64,000 bases of DNA from Notospermus geniculatus (GCA_002633025.1 NMRB01000031.1:825088-889087); one strand, 5' to 3'. Positions 36,096 through 54,097 are shown, numbered from the stretch's first letter. Notes: generated by a model not told the origin, from the letters alone. Numbers and translations are program-made.

Positions 36096-36171
36096 CAATG
36101 AGATGGACGTGAGACACTAACGTCATGAATGTCACCAAGAAATACACCCCGAGAAATATGCCGTCGGCCAT
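36096..36171 (-). CDS. Possible first exon encoding a signal peptide (gene unknown)
   Basis: On the minus strand, ATG at 36,171-36,169 opens a 25-codon frame, MADGIFLGVYFLVTFMTLVS followed by HVHLI and a split Gly codon. It ends at 36,096 against a consensus donor GTAAGT. The strongly hydrophobic stretch (ILGVYFLVTFM-like) resembles a signal peptide or signal anchor, and an exon break just after such a peptide is common in animal secreted-protein genes. I found no continuing exon in the next 1.2 kb and recognise no family, so this could be chance. An element at 36,204-36,331 lies immediately upstream, which argues that any promoter would be short or beyond it. Confidence 0.3.
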
Positions 36172-36203
36172 AGCTCTGCCTGTTTTCACGTCTGACTTGG
36201 AGT

Positions 36204-36331
36204 CATGGGGTCATATGAATATAAAGACTAATAAATGCTTTTACTTGAATTTTGCAATACGGATGCACTCGGCAATGCTGTACAAATTTGAAGTAAAAGC
36301 ATTTGCTTGTCGTTATTCATATGACCCATGG
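36204..36331. mobile_element. Hairpin MITE with GCAAATGCTTTTACTT core, copy 2
   Basis: GGGTCATATGAATA and AATGCTTTTACTT at the left are mirrored by AAGTAAAAGCATTTGC and TTATTCATATGACCC at the right. The core is shared with 8,730-8,850; arms are about 55 bp. Confidence 0.75.
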
Positions 36332-39315
36332 TTTCTGTCCATGTCTGAGGTCTTGTGATTTGAATGCAAAAAACATGTCGTAGGCCTACCTTTGCTGTGA
36401 AGAAAACCTGACGAGGAAATTCACATTCCGGGAAAATGAAGAGAGAAAAGCATGTGTTCTGCTCAGTCAACTAGGCCTAGGGTCCTTTTTTCATCGGTCA
36501 TCCTCCCTGGCTGATGGGCATTATGAGTTGTAGGCCTACAAGTCATCTCTTTATATTGAATGCCGTTAGAGGGTGAAATAGGTTTCTTGACATTCAAGTG
36601 GGAATGCGCTGAGAATTGAACACCTGACAATCAGCACTAGGCTACACCACTTTTAATCTTTGACAGGCGCTGACCCAAGGTCGAATGACCGCGCCTGTCA
36701 AGTCTGTAAAAGGTTACGTCGGCAGTCGCCAGATAGGCCTACTAGTAGATACAAAGCCTACGCACAGCCGTAGGCCTACAGGGCTTAAGCGGCCTATCCA
36801 CGCGCAATATTAAAAATTGCACAATATGAGGATCAAAATGGGCAATATTATTGCCAATCTTTATCCCATCCACTGCCAGAAGCACATGACACTCATTTTG
36901 GGCCCCATATTGTGCAATAATATTGTACCGTGGAAAAACCGCTTTACACTCAAAGGTGTTACCACGCGAGTAGGCCTATTGTTACGTGTAATTATTGCGG
37001 AAACTCGAGGTGGCTGCAGTTCCTGGCTCATGACATGAGCAGATGAGGGCATGATGTTTTCCTTGCTAATTCGGCAAAGACGTGATGGACTCACGTGATT
37101 GTTTCAAATCAAAGGTACATGTATCCAACCGCCGCTCTTACGGCGAGTAGGGAGCAGCTGCGTTTGCATCCTATCCGGAATGCGGTATACGGTGTAACGT
37201 TTTTCAGTGAGGCCCGGGTGCCAGTGTGACATTACAATTGACTGACTGACTAAGCGGCGACTTGACAATGAGCGACACACAGAGAGCTAGTCCGTTTCCC
37301 AGTGTGTTCGGAACAATCATCTTGTCCAAACAAGGCTATCGACTCCGTATGAACTCCGTCTTTAGCCTTGTCCGAATCGTGTCATCTTTTCCGTTAATGC
37401 ATAAATTATTAATGAACCTAACCCCTACTTGACCCCGCCTCCGAGCCAATCAGAACGTGGGAAACAAATCATCGTTGGACACTTTCTTTGCTCTTCACGC
37501 TCGAATTTGTAACACGGATTTTGATTGCTGCGTCGATTTTCCTTCGCGCCCCGATGATTGGCTGAGGCTGTCACCACCTCAGAAACGGGAAATGTGGTGG
37601 ATTCGAACCAGGCTAGATGACCGTCAGGACAGATAGACTGGTGAGAACCAGATGCATTAAACCAGCCGGCTCGCGCTGCTCCTCGACTTCTTAAACGAAG
37701 AATGCGGGGTGATGGACTATCCTGAATCGCGGGCATGGAGCATCCGCAATCACCATTTTGTGCACATGCCAATTTGTGTAAAGAATATTACCTCAACACC
37801 GCCTCTGACAATCTCCTTTGTTCTGAGTTAATTACAAGTGTTTATCTGCGTTCTGATCACGTCCTATACAGCAGTCAAGGTCTCAATGATTGGAACAACG
37901 CCGACAACCAGGGGCGATAATCAAAGGGGACGGGGCGAGGCGGCAAAGTTCGTCCACCTTCGTGGAGGTGACGTCGTCAGTGGTGAAGCCACGTGAACTC
38001 CGGCATGAACCACTCGGACAACCTGTTGACTTAAGTACAGTTTACTCCTGTGTCGTACTTTCAAAATACATCATACCGTACTTTCACAACTATGAAATCA
38101 GCCAGCAACCAATACACAAGACCGTATTTAGCTTTTTGGTCCGGGGGGGGGGGCAAAAGCCTCTCTAGACTCTGGGGGGAGGGGCAGAAGACCTTTTTTT
38201 ACCGTTTTTTACCCAAGATCTGCATGAAAATCACGTTTTTTGGTTGGTTCGGGGTGGGGGGCAACTGCCCCCCTCCCCACTAAATACGGCCCTGATACAG
38301 GGACTGATCTGAGCCCACTGTTGTAGGGAAGCTCAACGGTCGATGAATGGTGTGCAAAACATGCAGACTCCCCGGCGTCAAGATCACGAAGGATTTCCGG
38401 CAAAGTTAGAGCACCATGCTGCAGAGCGGCTCGGCGTTTTTATATATTTATGGCAAGACTAATTAAACACACCCCTCAAACGACTTAAAAACAAGTCAAA
38501 CCGTCGAATCAATTATCGGAAAAATCAAATTGGTGTTGTCATCGCAGAGAAATGCGTCGCTTTCCTATCTTGGTTGTGGGATACTAGACCGAATGACGGT
38601 TGGGGAGATTGCTGATCCAAAATCAATAACTTTCAATGTTTGTCGACGAGGACAATGCAAATTAAACGGTGATGTCGTAACGCTCAGAAAGAAGCCTTGT
38701 TCAGCCACAGGCGTGCAAATCGTGTCACACTATGTGGCCTATTTCCTTGCTCAACCTCGAGGTCTATGTGATGCTGTCTTCTTATCATAAGCCGTATAAG
38801 GTCTCGAATCTCGCTTTGGCATTATCATGGTCGCCGCATCAGATCATATACAGGAAACGATCCCCAGAATCCGTCTTTTACCTCCGAGAATGGTATTGTG
38901 TTCCTCCCCGATGATGAGGATATGTCAATTAAGTCTTGCTAGTGTCAGCCTTGTGGAAAGATAACCTTCCAGAGGGTGTATAGATTGGAGATCAAATCAC
39001 CTTGACAAAGACCTTAGGTGATTTGTGATTGGTCACATGTGCTTATGGTCCGCGGTGTCCGTTTGCCGAGATTTTGGTTCGATGATACTTAAGATATATA
39101 TTATGAGCCCCAGGTCGATATAATGACTCATTCACCTGGCGATGTGGCAATGGCATTCGGGTGACCAAGGAGCTGCCTTGCCAAATGCTTCGCTTTTTGA
39201 GTCTTCTTCAATCTTCGCACAACACTCGCGCTTCGTGAATCGACCACAAAAAATCACCATCAGGCCTGGTGATGTACTGTACGTATTCGACGCGCGTCGT
39301 TTTCGCTGCTAACAT
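36332..39315. other. Non-genic stretch with decayed hairpins
   Basis: Short inverted pairs occur at about 36,661-36,712 (TTTGACAGGCGC/GCGCCTGTCAAG) and 36,798-36,933 (GCAATATT and GCACAATATGA against CCATATTGTGCAATAATATT). G-rich and C-rich runs at about 38,141-38,290 end in CTAAATACGGCCCTGA. No gene is recognised. Confidence 0.45.
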
Positions 39316-39718
39316 TGCAATTTTCGCAAATCTGACGAAACACGAAGTACGAAATACGAAATTGGACTTCACTTCCATGACGTAATGTATTTCAGGAGAT
39401 GGTTGGTACCACAAATTAAAAAACGCCTGCTGCAAGAGCGTCTTTTAGCGTATGACGTTAGACCGATAGAGTTACGGTGTAAACTTTGAAATTTATCTTT
39501 CGTTCCACTTCGTGGATACATGTACGAAGTGGAAATTTTAAAATTCAAGATGCACCATAACTCTCCCGGTCTTAATGATATGCTGAAAGACGCACTGGCA
39601 GCAGGGACATTTGTGATAGCAACCATCTGCTGAAGTAGCCTACATTAGGTCCTGGAAATGAAGTCGAGTTTCTTACGTGTAATTCGTACTTCGTGTTTCG
39701 TCAGATTTGCGAAACCTC
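39316..39718. mobile_element. Inverted-repeat element, copy 2 of 3,041-3,440 family
   Basis: TTTTCGCAAATCTGACGAAA and CACGAAGTACGAAATACGAA at the left, with complementary TTCGTACTTCG and TTTCGTCAGATTTGCGAAA at the right. The interior (GCAAGAGCGTCTTTTAGCGT) matches copy 1. It is more diverged at its ends than copy 1. Confidence 0.75.
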
Positions 39719-41404
39719 TGACACTACTATTAGCATGATTACTCTTGGCGAATGATGAGTTGGAAATTTGTCAACATATATACCTCCCGCTGGAGGTCTC
39801 GCCTAAGCCCCAGCTGTCGTCATTCAGAGCGCCATTCTGATAATAATTGCGGGAAATAAGCCAACACAAGAGAGCAGCTGTCGGCAAGCCACTGCGTTGG
39901 GGATAAGTTTCCTGCCTCTGCGACAGGACGAATGATGGTCAGAGAGAGTGTTGATACCTTGCGGCGAGCGGACGCCAGTCTGGATCAGATGACCGGTGAC
40001 GGAGCCGCTCTTCGTTGCGGGGTACGGGCGACCACCTGCGCAGATATACGTATTCATAGACACAAGCTTTCTACTTCGATTGAGTGACGTCGTTTCGCCG
40101 TCAGCGACCGCTGCGGAGCGATATGTCACGGACCCGGTCCAGAAAAATAAATGAATCCAATGATTCTTCATTTTTTCCTAGACACTTTCTACGGGGGATG
40201 AATTAAAAGAGAGTTTCCGCAGAGTTTTCGCACAGCACCCGAAACGCCAACGCGAACGCCAATCCCATTGTCCTGTGCCACGGAGAGAGCACCGAACAAA
40301 AGGGTAGACGTTCGTGTTGGCGTTTCGGGGGCTTTGCGAAAACTCGCTAAAGTTTCTTCTTTAACCCGTGCCATTCCTCCTGCGCACGCCTTCATGCACG
40401 ATCTGGCCGTCTGAGGACAGAGGAAACGCCCAAAGCAACATTGGCATCAATAATGATGACACCGACAGATCAGAATAATTACAGTCCAACCAACTCGATC
40501 ACTCGTTCGAAAATCAAGCAATTCATTGTCAATTTCTCAGTTAGTATTTCATGAGGATAATGTTAACAGTGTCACAGCATTTGGTACGCCCTAATGAGAG
40601 ACTGGGAAGCCTCGTCATCGCGGCGGGAGCTTCATTTCGCGGCCACCTCCAGCAATGAGACCGTCATACATGGCTATATTAGACCAGAACCATTTATGTC
40701 AACAAAGATTCAAATTCTGATTATTGCCCACGGCAATTGGGAGTCTGGACTATCTGATTTAAAGGCACACATAAATGGAGTCTGTGACGATGTTCACCGG
40801 AGACGAGATTACCAACACGGAGTAAAATGATTGAAAGGACTCCATGCATTTACACGGACTGCCAACTTAACTGAAAAGTCCCTTGTGTCATGGGCTGCAG
40901 CGTCAATACCCGCGTCAATATCAGACCGTGTGTGAAAAACCACCATTACTGTGGACCAACCAGCAAAAGGGGACGTCCCCAATTTGCAGGCCTGCAGAAT
41001 GACATCATGCAGGCAATGACCCTTTTTGGATGGGAGCAAATCTAATGTCCACAATTAATCGACTTGAAACGGCTGTTATTTCTATTCCAAGTATTTGGGA
41101 ACACCCACCCACCCATACATGTCAATGTATACGTGGACTTCATTCATGTCCCCATTTGCGTAGAATGGAACAGAATGTCCCCCCTTGGAAGATAGATGTG
41201 TGGGCCTCCTATGGCAGAAGAAAGGAACTAATGAAATAAATCCTGTCCCAATGCAGTTACCTACCGTAGATGCCATCCACGTGGGCGTCTGTCTTTTAAT
41301 ACACTGAGCCCTCGAAGTGAACTACTTTTCATCATCTAAAATTTAGCATCAATTAATTGTACATGTAGAATGACACATGAAATGGACAAAAAGATGAACT
41401 GATG
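39719..41404. other. Non-genic stretch containing one hairpin MITE (40,221-40,346)
   Basis: Apart from the GAGTTTTCGCAAA-family hairpin, no gene is recognised. Open frames at 39,824-40,171 and 40,594-41,276 have no motif. Confidence 0.45.
40221..40346. mobile_element. Hairpin MITE, GAGTTTTCGCAAA family, copy 2
   Basis: GAGTTTTCGCACAGCACCCG and AAACGCCAACGCGAAC at the left; GTTGGCGTTTCGGGGGCTTT and GCGAAAACTC at the right. The loop AGAGAGCACCGAACAAAAGG is the reverse complement of the loop in the 8,553-8,678 copy. Confidence 0.8.
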
Positions 41405-42131
41405 TTAAAAAAAATGTCTGCATTTTTATTTGATACCAACCTTTGAGGACAGTACTATGCTCAGTATAAAACATGGACTTTTTCCAAAATGCATACCCTA
41501 CGGCACAACAGGAATTACAACACCCTAAATCTGACCTTTGAATGTTCCTATCCACAAGCTTGAATGTCTTATGTCATCAAGACAACAACATCTGGTATCA
41601 ATTATCAACTTCTTTCTTACGCATTGAACGAATACATGTACGTACATGTAATTGAAATAGAATGCGTACATGTACTTAAAAAAATCTCCGAGCAGAAACA
41701 GCTTGATTTACAAGATATGTGTCTTTCAGGTTGTGAATTATTTCACAGACGATCCATATAGTAGTTGGCAGTACACATAGATGGCAGTCCATTCACTAAA
41801 TGATCTCCACTGCATTATTGGGCAACAACTTCTTGAGGCGATACTCACAGAGGCAGTAAAAGTGATATTCCACAAGGACTAAGTCACCAATGTTTCCCAA
41901 TAGTCAATATACTATTACCAAATGATCAATCATTGATCACAAAGCATATAAACAAAATGCCTCATCCAGAAACTATCAATCTGAGTTGTCTTTTTTCTGC
42001 GAAAGCACGTCCACTAAACCATGTAAGTATGACCCGGACATGCAAAATGTATTGATCTATGTACAGATGAACCTGATGATAAGCATGATGTCCGTTTCAC
42101 TTGTGTGATTTCCGCAGCCGCAACAGACCCA
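41405..42131 (-). other. POLR2G: Probable POLR2G 3' UTR
   Basis: Sequence downstream of the POLR2G stop codon on the minus strand. The first canonical AATAAA seen on that strand is at 41,425-41,430, giving a UTR of about 0.7 kb if used. The exact cleavage site is inferred. Confidence 0.5.
41425..41430 (-). terminator. Candidate polyadenylation signal for POLR2G
   Basis: AATAAA on the minus strand, the first exact match after the POLR2G stop codon. Confidence 0.5.
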
Positions 42132-47254
<5,123 letters not shown>

Positions 47255-47578
47255 TGTTTTATTCAAATGTTGATAAAAATAACCACACGGCTTAGCTGAG
47301 CATGCTGAGTTAGCAAGTCATTCAACACATGGCCTGCGCCTCGAACTAAAATTCATAGTTTGGGTAGATATCAAAACAATATCAATCTGAAAAACATTTT
47401 TTATTTTTTTGTCATTGCTAACAATACTTGTAATGTCTTACCTGGATTATTTTTAATAAAAACAACGATGAGTGTTATACGAATCGATACCCATGTTCCT
47501 GATAGTAGCTCTGGTTGTCCGGTTTCCAAATCCATCCTCTTTCTCATCAGCTGTGTTCATCATCATTTTGTCGATCAA
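47255..47578. promoter_or_regulatory. Inferred bidirectional promoter between POLR2G and MRPL4
   Basis: This 324 bp interval separates the divergent start codons of POLR2G (47,254, minus) and MRPL4 (47,579, plus), so both 5' UTRs and core promoters must fit here unless untranslated exons lie elsewhere. I see no clear TATA box. The inference rests on geometry and the housekeeping nature of both genes. Confidence 0.55.
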
Positions 47579-50488
47579 ATGAATCCCTTACGATTAATTC
47601 GGCCGGCAGAGCGTTGTCTCACACGTTTAGCCAATTCCTTTTGTGTGAAGGTAGCTAGCAACTAACAACAACAACACAATCAACATATCAATTAGCCTAT
47701 CAGTGAGTCACATCAGCATCATGGCACATGGTGGCAGGCCTAGGCCTAGCCTACCCTCTCCTCCTCTAGCATGTCTAGCACTGCACTGCAGATCTGACAT
47801 CATCATGATCATGCATCTGCATGCATGTTGTCGTTGTTGAATGGAGACATCATCTGGCTGGCTAGTACATGGCCATGATGACGGCGGCTGGGCTAGGCCT
47901 ATCACATACATGATCAATCAGGGCTTTTCCATTTATTGAGCCTTGAGGTTGAAGCCTTATTACATCATCATTCATGCATACAGCGACCACACCATCATCA
48001 TGGCCAGCTTAATTGTACAAATCAAATGGATTTGGTTTCAACGTTCATTTCTCACTACACTGCCTGAATGAATGTAATGTACATGTAAGGGTATACTTTG
48101 TTTCAGTGTCGTCAAATATCAACCAGTGCTCCTCATTTTGATGAACTCAGTGATGTTGCAGTTGCAGAGTCAGCATCAAGTGGTATGTAAATAATTCCCA
48201 CCCAACCAATTCAATCAAATTATTGAATGCCCTTTGTTGACACTGATATCATTTCACACTTGATAGCTATTGAAGACAGGCCAACATCTGATGAGAACTG
48301 ACCACTTTGATATGTTTTTTTCAGCATCCTCCGTTATTGTGCAACCTCCACTGCCTATTATGACGTCAAGACAACTCAGTTATATGCCCCCAAATCGACC
48401 TGCCAAACAAGCATGGCTGGAAACACTTAGTACAATGGACGACGACAAACTTGGCATAATAGACCTACATCCTGATATATTTGGAACATTTCCAAGGTAT
48501 ACTGGAATTGTGCTGATTGAGAGATAATTGGAGTTTTAAAAAGACATCAGGAACCTCTGATAGACTGACCTGAGGGCATTGTTTTCATATTATTTGGAGG
48601 CTGGAGTTGGATTTATTTACAAGAAGTAACTGATTTACCTGGCCACTGTACATGAATTCTTTGCCTTTCAGAACTGATCTTATTCATCAAAATATCAAGT
48701 GGCAAATAAGATACAGAAATGTGGTAAGTAGAAGTACGGATTATTGATTAACTTTAATTTCATCCACTTCTGCTCTACAGGGTGAGCCAGAGAAAGTGTC
48801 CCTCGAACAACAGCATTTCTGTTGTTTCCCTGTTGTTCGAGGGACACTTTCTCTGGCCCACCCTGTAGTTTAGCAGTGGATTTCAGCATTAGTTACTGAC
48901 ATTATTGTGGCAGTTTATTTGAAGTGTAATTGGATGGCAAACAATGTATGATGTTTGTACTTTTCCTATTGTTTACCTCCATGCATCCATTTCTTATAGG
49001 ACTATCGATTTGTCAGGAACAGGGCCGAAATGCCAGGAGGGGGTCGGAAACCTTGGCCTCAGAAAGGGACAGGTCGTGCAAGACATGGTAGCATCAGATC
49101 TCCATTGTGGAAGGGAGGTAAGATTAAGGTTTCATGTTTTATGATCTTTCATGCTAAAATGAGCAAGCAGCACGAGATTGGAGAGAATTCCTATAGCCAT
49201 TTTAGTTGTGATGGGCTGTATTGTACGTTATTGCCTATGACAGTAAAATATTCCTTTGGCAAGAGGGCAGCCCTTGTTGAGTTCCTACACAATGAAATGA
49301 ACTTGGTGTGCCAAAACAAACATGCTGTACTCACCATATCTCATGATCATGATTCCAGGTGGAAGATGTCACGGTCCGCGTGGTCCACTCACAGACTTCT
49401 ACATGCCAGCTAAGCACGTTAGGGTACATGGACTACGGAGCTGCCTCTCTGTCAAGTTTGCTCAGGCAAGTAATTTGGCATAAGTTTGTTGACGGTCTGA
49501 TTTGTTCACAAATTTGATGAGCATGAACTGATACCCGAGTGGTACATTGGGGCATGGCTTCATTGAGCATGACAATGTCAAACTACCCGATCTGGTGCCC
49601 AGGGCTGAAGTGGGTCTTGCATCATGGGTTCAGTTCCCACCTTAGAACTATTCTTTCACGAAGGAACAATCAACATTCAAGAGCTGGGAAGTGGGGTGTG
49701 ACTGTGCATTCACGATATTCACTATCTTTTCAGGATGATCTTCACATAGTCGATTCCTTGGATCTACCAACAGAGGATCCAAAGGTAATACTTTTGCACT
49801 TATTCTGCACTATAAGACGTGTTTTCCTGGCAAGTTATTCCTTCACATGTGTTAAGTCAATTGATTTGTGGACCAATTATAGCAGTTGTGCAGTCGAAAG
49901 CACCAAATTTAAATCTTTTGGCTTCCTTTTCAGTACATTGAAGAACTTATAGAATCCAGGAACTGGGGACTTTCAGTGCTCTTCATTGATGAGTAAGTTT
50001 CTTGTGTGTAGAAGTGGTGATGTGTAATTTTTGTCAGTTTTAGAAATAATGGGTCATATTCATAAAGCGGTTCTATTGTTAGAACCATCTTAGGCCGGTT
50101 CTAAGTAATGTCAACCACGTTACTTGGAACCGGCCTAAGACGCTTCTAACGATAGAACCGCTTCATGAATACGACCCTTAGGCTCTAGAAAGCTACTCGA
50201 TTGATATGAAGCTAAACCACATCACCATACCGTATAACCTACATGTAGACCCTACATGTATATTCTTTTTGTTGCAGTACCGACATCATGCCCAGAAGCA
50301 TAACGGCAGCAACACTGGATATCAAGCACTTCAACCTCATGCCTGTGATGGGATTGAACTGCTACAGCATGTTAAAACACCAGACACTGATTCTAACATT
50401 AGCTGCTGTGGAAAAAATAGAAGAGAAACTTTTATATCAAATGCACAAGAAGGACCAACAAGATGATTATTGGGTTAGGAAGCATTAA
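47579..50488 (+). CDS. MRPL4: Mitochondrial large ribosomal subunit protein uL4m
   Basis: A component of the mitochondrial large ribosomal subunit, homologous to bacterial L4. Nine coding exons: 47,579-47,650, 48,107-48,182, 48,325-48,496, 48,672-48,723, 49,000-49,117, 49,359-49,465, 49,734-49,784, 49,934-49,992 and 50,278-50,488. All are phase-consistent and give about 305 residues (human 311). The first exon encodes an Arg-rich, acid-poor peptide ([20 protein letters not shown]) suited to mitochondrial import. Conserved landmarks are AWLETL and [12 protein letters not shown], the signature [20 protein letters not shown] then [24 protein letters not shown], and [20 protein letters not shown] near the end. 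Intron 6 uses a GC donor (CAG|GCAAGT at 49,466). Introns 4 and 8 contain hairpin MITEs. The gene is divergent to POLR2G and convergent with the nesprin gene. Confidence 0.97.
48778..48865. mobile_element. 88 bp mariner-type MITE in MRPL4 intron 4
   Basis: CAGGGTGAGCCAGAGAAAGT at the left is mirrored by ACTTTCTCTGGCCCACCCTG at the right, with TA on both sides (48,776-48,777 and 48,866-48,867). CAGGGTG ends with a TA target are typical of mariner-derived MITEs. The inner arms TCCCTCGAACAACAG and complement make it almost a pure hairpin. Confidence 0.85.
50051..50177. mobile_element. Hairpin MITE in MRPL4 intron 8
   Basis: GGGTCATATTCATAAAGCGG and TTAGAACCATCTTAGGCCGG are mirrored by CCGGCCTAAGACGCTTCTAA and TTCATGAATACGACCC. 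Arms are about 50 bp. The outer GGGTC.TATTCAT ends resemble those of the hairpin at 36,204-36,331, although the cores differ. Confidence 0.78.
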
Positions 50489-51159
50489 TGTGCTCATATT
50501 TGGTACAAGAGAAAGTGTGATGAGTTGATTCAGGACATCCCAAGATTTAATACAACAGAATGAATTCCAAGTCTCANTCCTCTCCGCGGATCCGCTGGTG
50601 AGACCACTATCTCCGCACCCTCCAGTAAGGACCATCCTTGGAGAGAGGAGGTGCTGGGCCTCACAGTAGATAGCCCCACCTACCCACCTTACAGATAACA
50701 TGCTCATGTTTGTCAGTTGGTAAACAATACATGTCTGCAGAATGCGCACGCCGTCAGTCATTTGTCTGCCCTTCCTCTCTATTTGCCTCCCTGCATGTGT
50801 CCTTCACCAGGAAGACATTCCAGAACCTGACTGCTGTGCCACAGAGTCATACCCCTCTTTGCCCTTTCTTCACTCAGTTTGTTTTTTCTGATGTAGGGAC
50901 CATCAAATTTGCTGTCAAGCAAATTTCACAGTTCTAGTTTGCACGTGAGTGTACTACACACCATAAACTGAGCAGTGAGGTCGATCTCTGCCGTGAAAGC
51001 CTCGATTCATAGCTGTGGAACATTAGTGCAATTTGACACTTAAAAACATGCTTAATCATTACCAAGGCTTTACTGGCTAAGACACTGCAGGTGTAGGTCA
51101 ACGCACACTCGTTTGAAAACTGCACATATTCTTGTGAAGCGCCCAATAACAAGACTCAA

Positions 51160-54097
51160 TTGTAATTGAAATACACCTTTATTCTTCACAGTACACTAGC
51201 TAAATCTTACTTCCTCCAAATGCTGGAAGTCACATTTGCTTATGATCACCATAAACTTCAAATTTTCCAACGCCCAAGGATTGCCCATTTGTACAGTACC
51301 GTACAAATTCTCGCTGTTGAAGAGTTCAGAATTTAATAATTTTCGATCATTTGCCTGTCATATTTTTACACCAATAAAAAGCTTAACAACCATAACTGCC
51401 ACATTCCAGCAATATATTGGAATTACCGTAAATATTGCATCAAAAGTGCTTTTCAAGCCTCAAACATATAAGACGGAATGCAGCAAAAACTTGCCGTTAC
51501 CAACCGAAAGAATTTCTTGAATTAATTTCCAGTCCAAAAACATAAGCCAACATATCCTCGACCTTGGGCCTACATGTATCAACATTATATACTTCAAAGT
51601 ATTCACCTTTAAGTAAGTTTGCACATCAATTTACATGCCTGGATTAGCTATATGCAAGTTCGATTCAAATGAAACTATAATGTTGCATGATTCTGAATGG
51701 GGACGGACCTATTGAGGCTGGCATAAAAAAATGCAATACATGTACGAAGATATACATGTACCGGTATCCTGAATATTGAGTCACTCTTGACTTGTATATA
51801 TTGTAACATCCTACGGACATTTCTACTACCAGTATGTATGGAATGGTTAGGGATAGATGCATATTGAAAATTATGACCCCACTGCAACTTCGCCTGCACC
51901 AGCAACATGTGATATGGGCCATATTGATTTTAAGGAATCGAGAAAAACAAGCACTCATAAGTCAACACCTACAACACCACACCTTTCAACACCACACAAC
52001 ATTACCTAGGCCTAATAATGTGAATAAAAAGTGCACTAAGAGCAGAAGCATACCGTAGGCCTACTTGTACGGACAGAGGGTGGTCTCAGAAAATCAATGT
52101 TATTCTCGAAATTCCCCAAATTTCAAAGATAGTGAACCGGAGCGGAACCACTTCAAAATCTCTCAAACATTAGAACCGTACTGAGGTCATACCTTTCCTT
52201 CCCTTTCCTTTCGTTTGTACCAGTACCATCAGTCCCTACAAAGTTCTAAGCTAGTTCAAGAGGCCAATTGCTACAAAGCCGATAATGAGACAAACTAAAA
52301 ACAAATGTGCTTCCAACCAAAATGTAAAACCCATAAAGAAAGCCTACAATAGATGTGCCTTGGTAAACAGTTCAATATATGTAATTTCACCAAATAGTAC
52401 ATCCCTACCCCAAAACGGAAGAAAAACAAGTTCGCATTCCTCTCCAAAAAATAGATATGGCAGATCCAACAAAATATTCCCAAAATGCAATGAAATGACA
52501 TGGCACTTGACAAAGCATAAAGCATCTTTTATGTCGTAATGTTTGGTCTTCAACACAGATAAGAACTGAACGTCCGTTTTTTTAATGTACCGGTATCTTT
52601 GCGTCAGCTTTACTATTATTTAAACAGCATTTTTTGAGTCATGATAAAATACAACATACCGGTACCTCATGCAAGAAGTACATGTACAGATAACACAGTC
52701 CATTTCCTTAAGGTCAAATATGGCACATGTATTGCAACTGGAGAGATACAAAATGTCTGTATATACATGTATAAGATATTCACTGGTTTTAAACAACATA
52801 ATTTTTTAACGATAATCTTGAATAAACAAACAAAATTTACTCTATGTGGTTCCACAGAACAAATAACTTGAAATCATGATCAGTACATATAGTTTTAAGG
52901 AAGAGGCCGTCCTCCATGAATATAAATGACACCACTAGGCTTGAATACAATGACAGCTACAAGTAAATGAACTATATACAGTTACAAATTCAATGATATA
53001 CAGACCTAGTGTTAAGTGGTAACTAAGTTCTTGAAGCAAAATATACATCAGATTTCAACACACATATTCATATACAGATTAGCACATATTACTGGGAAAT
53101 TTCAACAAACATGGTGATGACAGTTATCTACAAAACTCAGCTGCATTTTGCCCTCATGAGAACATTTTTTCAAATGCCCACAAAGAAAGAATATATTTCA
53201 ATTTTCAACAAACGTGTATGTACATGAACAGTTATGGCACACATTTTACATGGCAACAAATTACTACCGGTAATTTTCAAGATCTTCATGGTCCCAAAAA
53301 AGCAGAGAAAGTAAACAGAAACATCAATTTTTCTCTCCAATATCAAAGCGTTACTTTAAAAAATAGTGGATTAAATTTCCTTTTATGAAATTTTTCATCA
53401 AAAACTCCGAAAATAAACATCCCACGACCAACAAATTATCAATAGCTAATTTTAATACATACACCTTTCAATGCCATTACATGGCCACTCAACATGGTCT
53501 CAAATCAACATCAAAATCATATACCAAAATTCCACCCCTCCAGAAATGTTGTACATTTATAATGAGATCTCCTCTTCCTATGACCATCACCCCTATGATA
53601 ATGAAAACAAAACAAAACAACTTTCATCCAAAAGTGATTAAAGTCCTTCATAGGACAGCATACATTTATACAGTTACCAACATCAACAAAATATCACTAT
53701 CACATTTAAAAATGAAAGCAATTAAGCATACGGTAAAACAAGATTACATACTTGAAGGACAGCCTTGTCCCAGTTATGACGTCATGTCGCAACACTAAGT
53801 TGAGCGCCTCGACTCTTCTGTCGATAGCTCAGAACACAATGACGTGTGTGATGTACATGTACGTATGCATACCAGTACAGAAATGATCAACAAAGGTGTG
53901 CATTCAAAGTTTTCCACAAAGTAGTATACATGCACTTGTCGTTTACCGGGGTTTAATTGTCCCCTGATTAGACGGGAGTTTTCCGATCAGGGAAATGTCC
54001 TTCAATTGTGATATTTCAAGTGGGTACCAACTGAACACCTCTCATAACTATATCTGTCTGGATATCGACTCCGCAGAGAATGCATTGTTCATCCATT
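51160..54097 (-). other. Nesprin 3' UTR (~2.9 kb)
   Basis: AT-rich sequence without conserved open frames, between the KASH stop codon and an AATAAA on the minus strand at 51,178-51,183. Several ACATGTA and ACCGGTA words occur. The length and use of a single terminal exon are inferred; no intron is assumed. Confidence 0.6.
51178..51183 (-). terminator. Candidate polyadenylation signal for the nesprin gene
   Basis: AATAAA on the minus strand followed by AT/GT-rich sequence. Cleavage would fall near 51,155-51,165, about 670 bp beyond the convergent MRPL4 stop codon. Confidence 0.55.
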
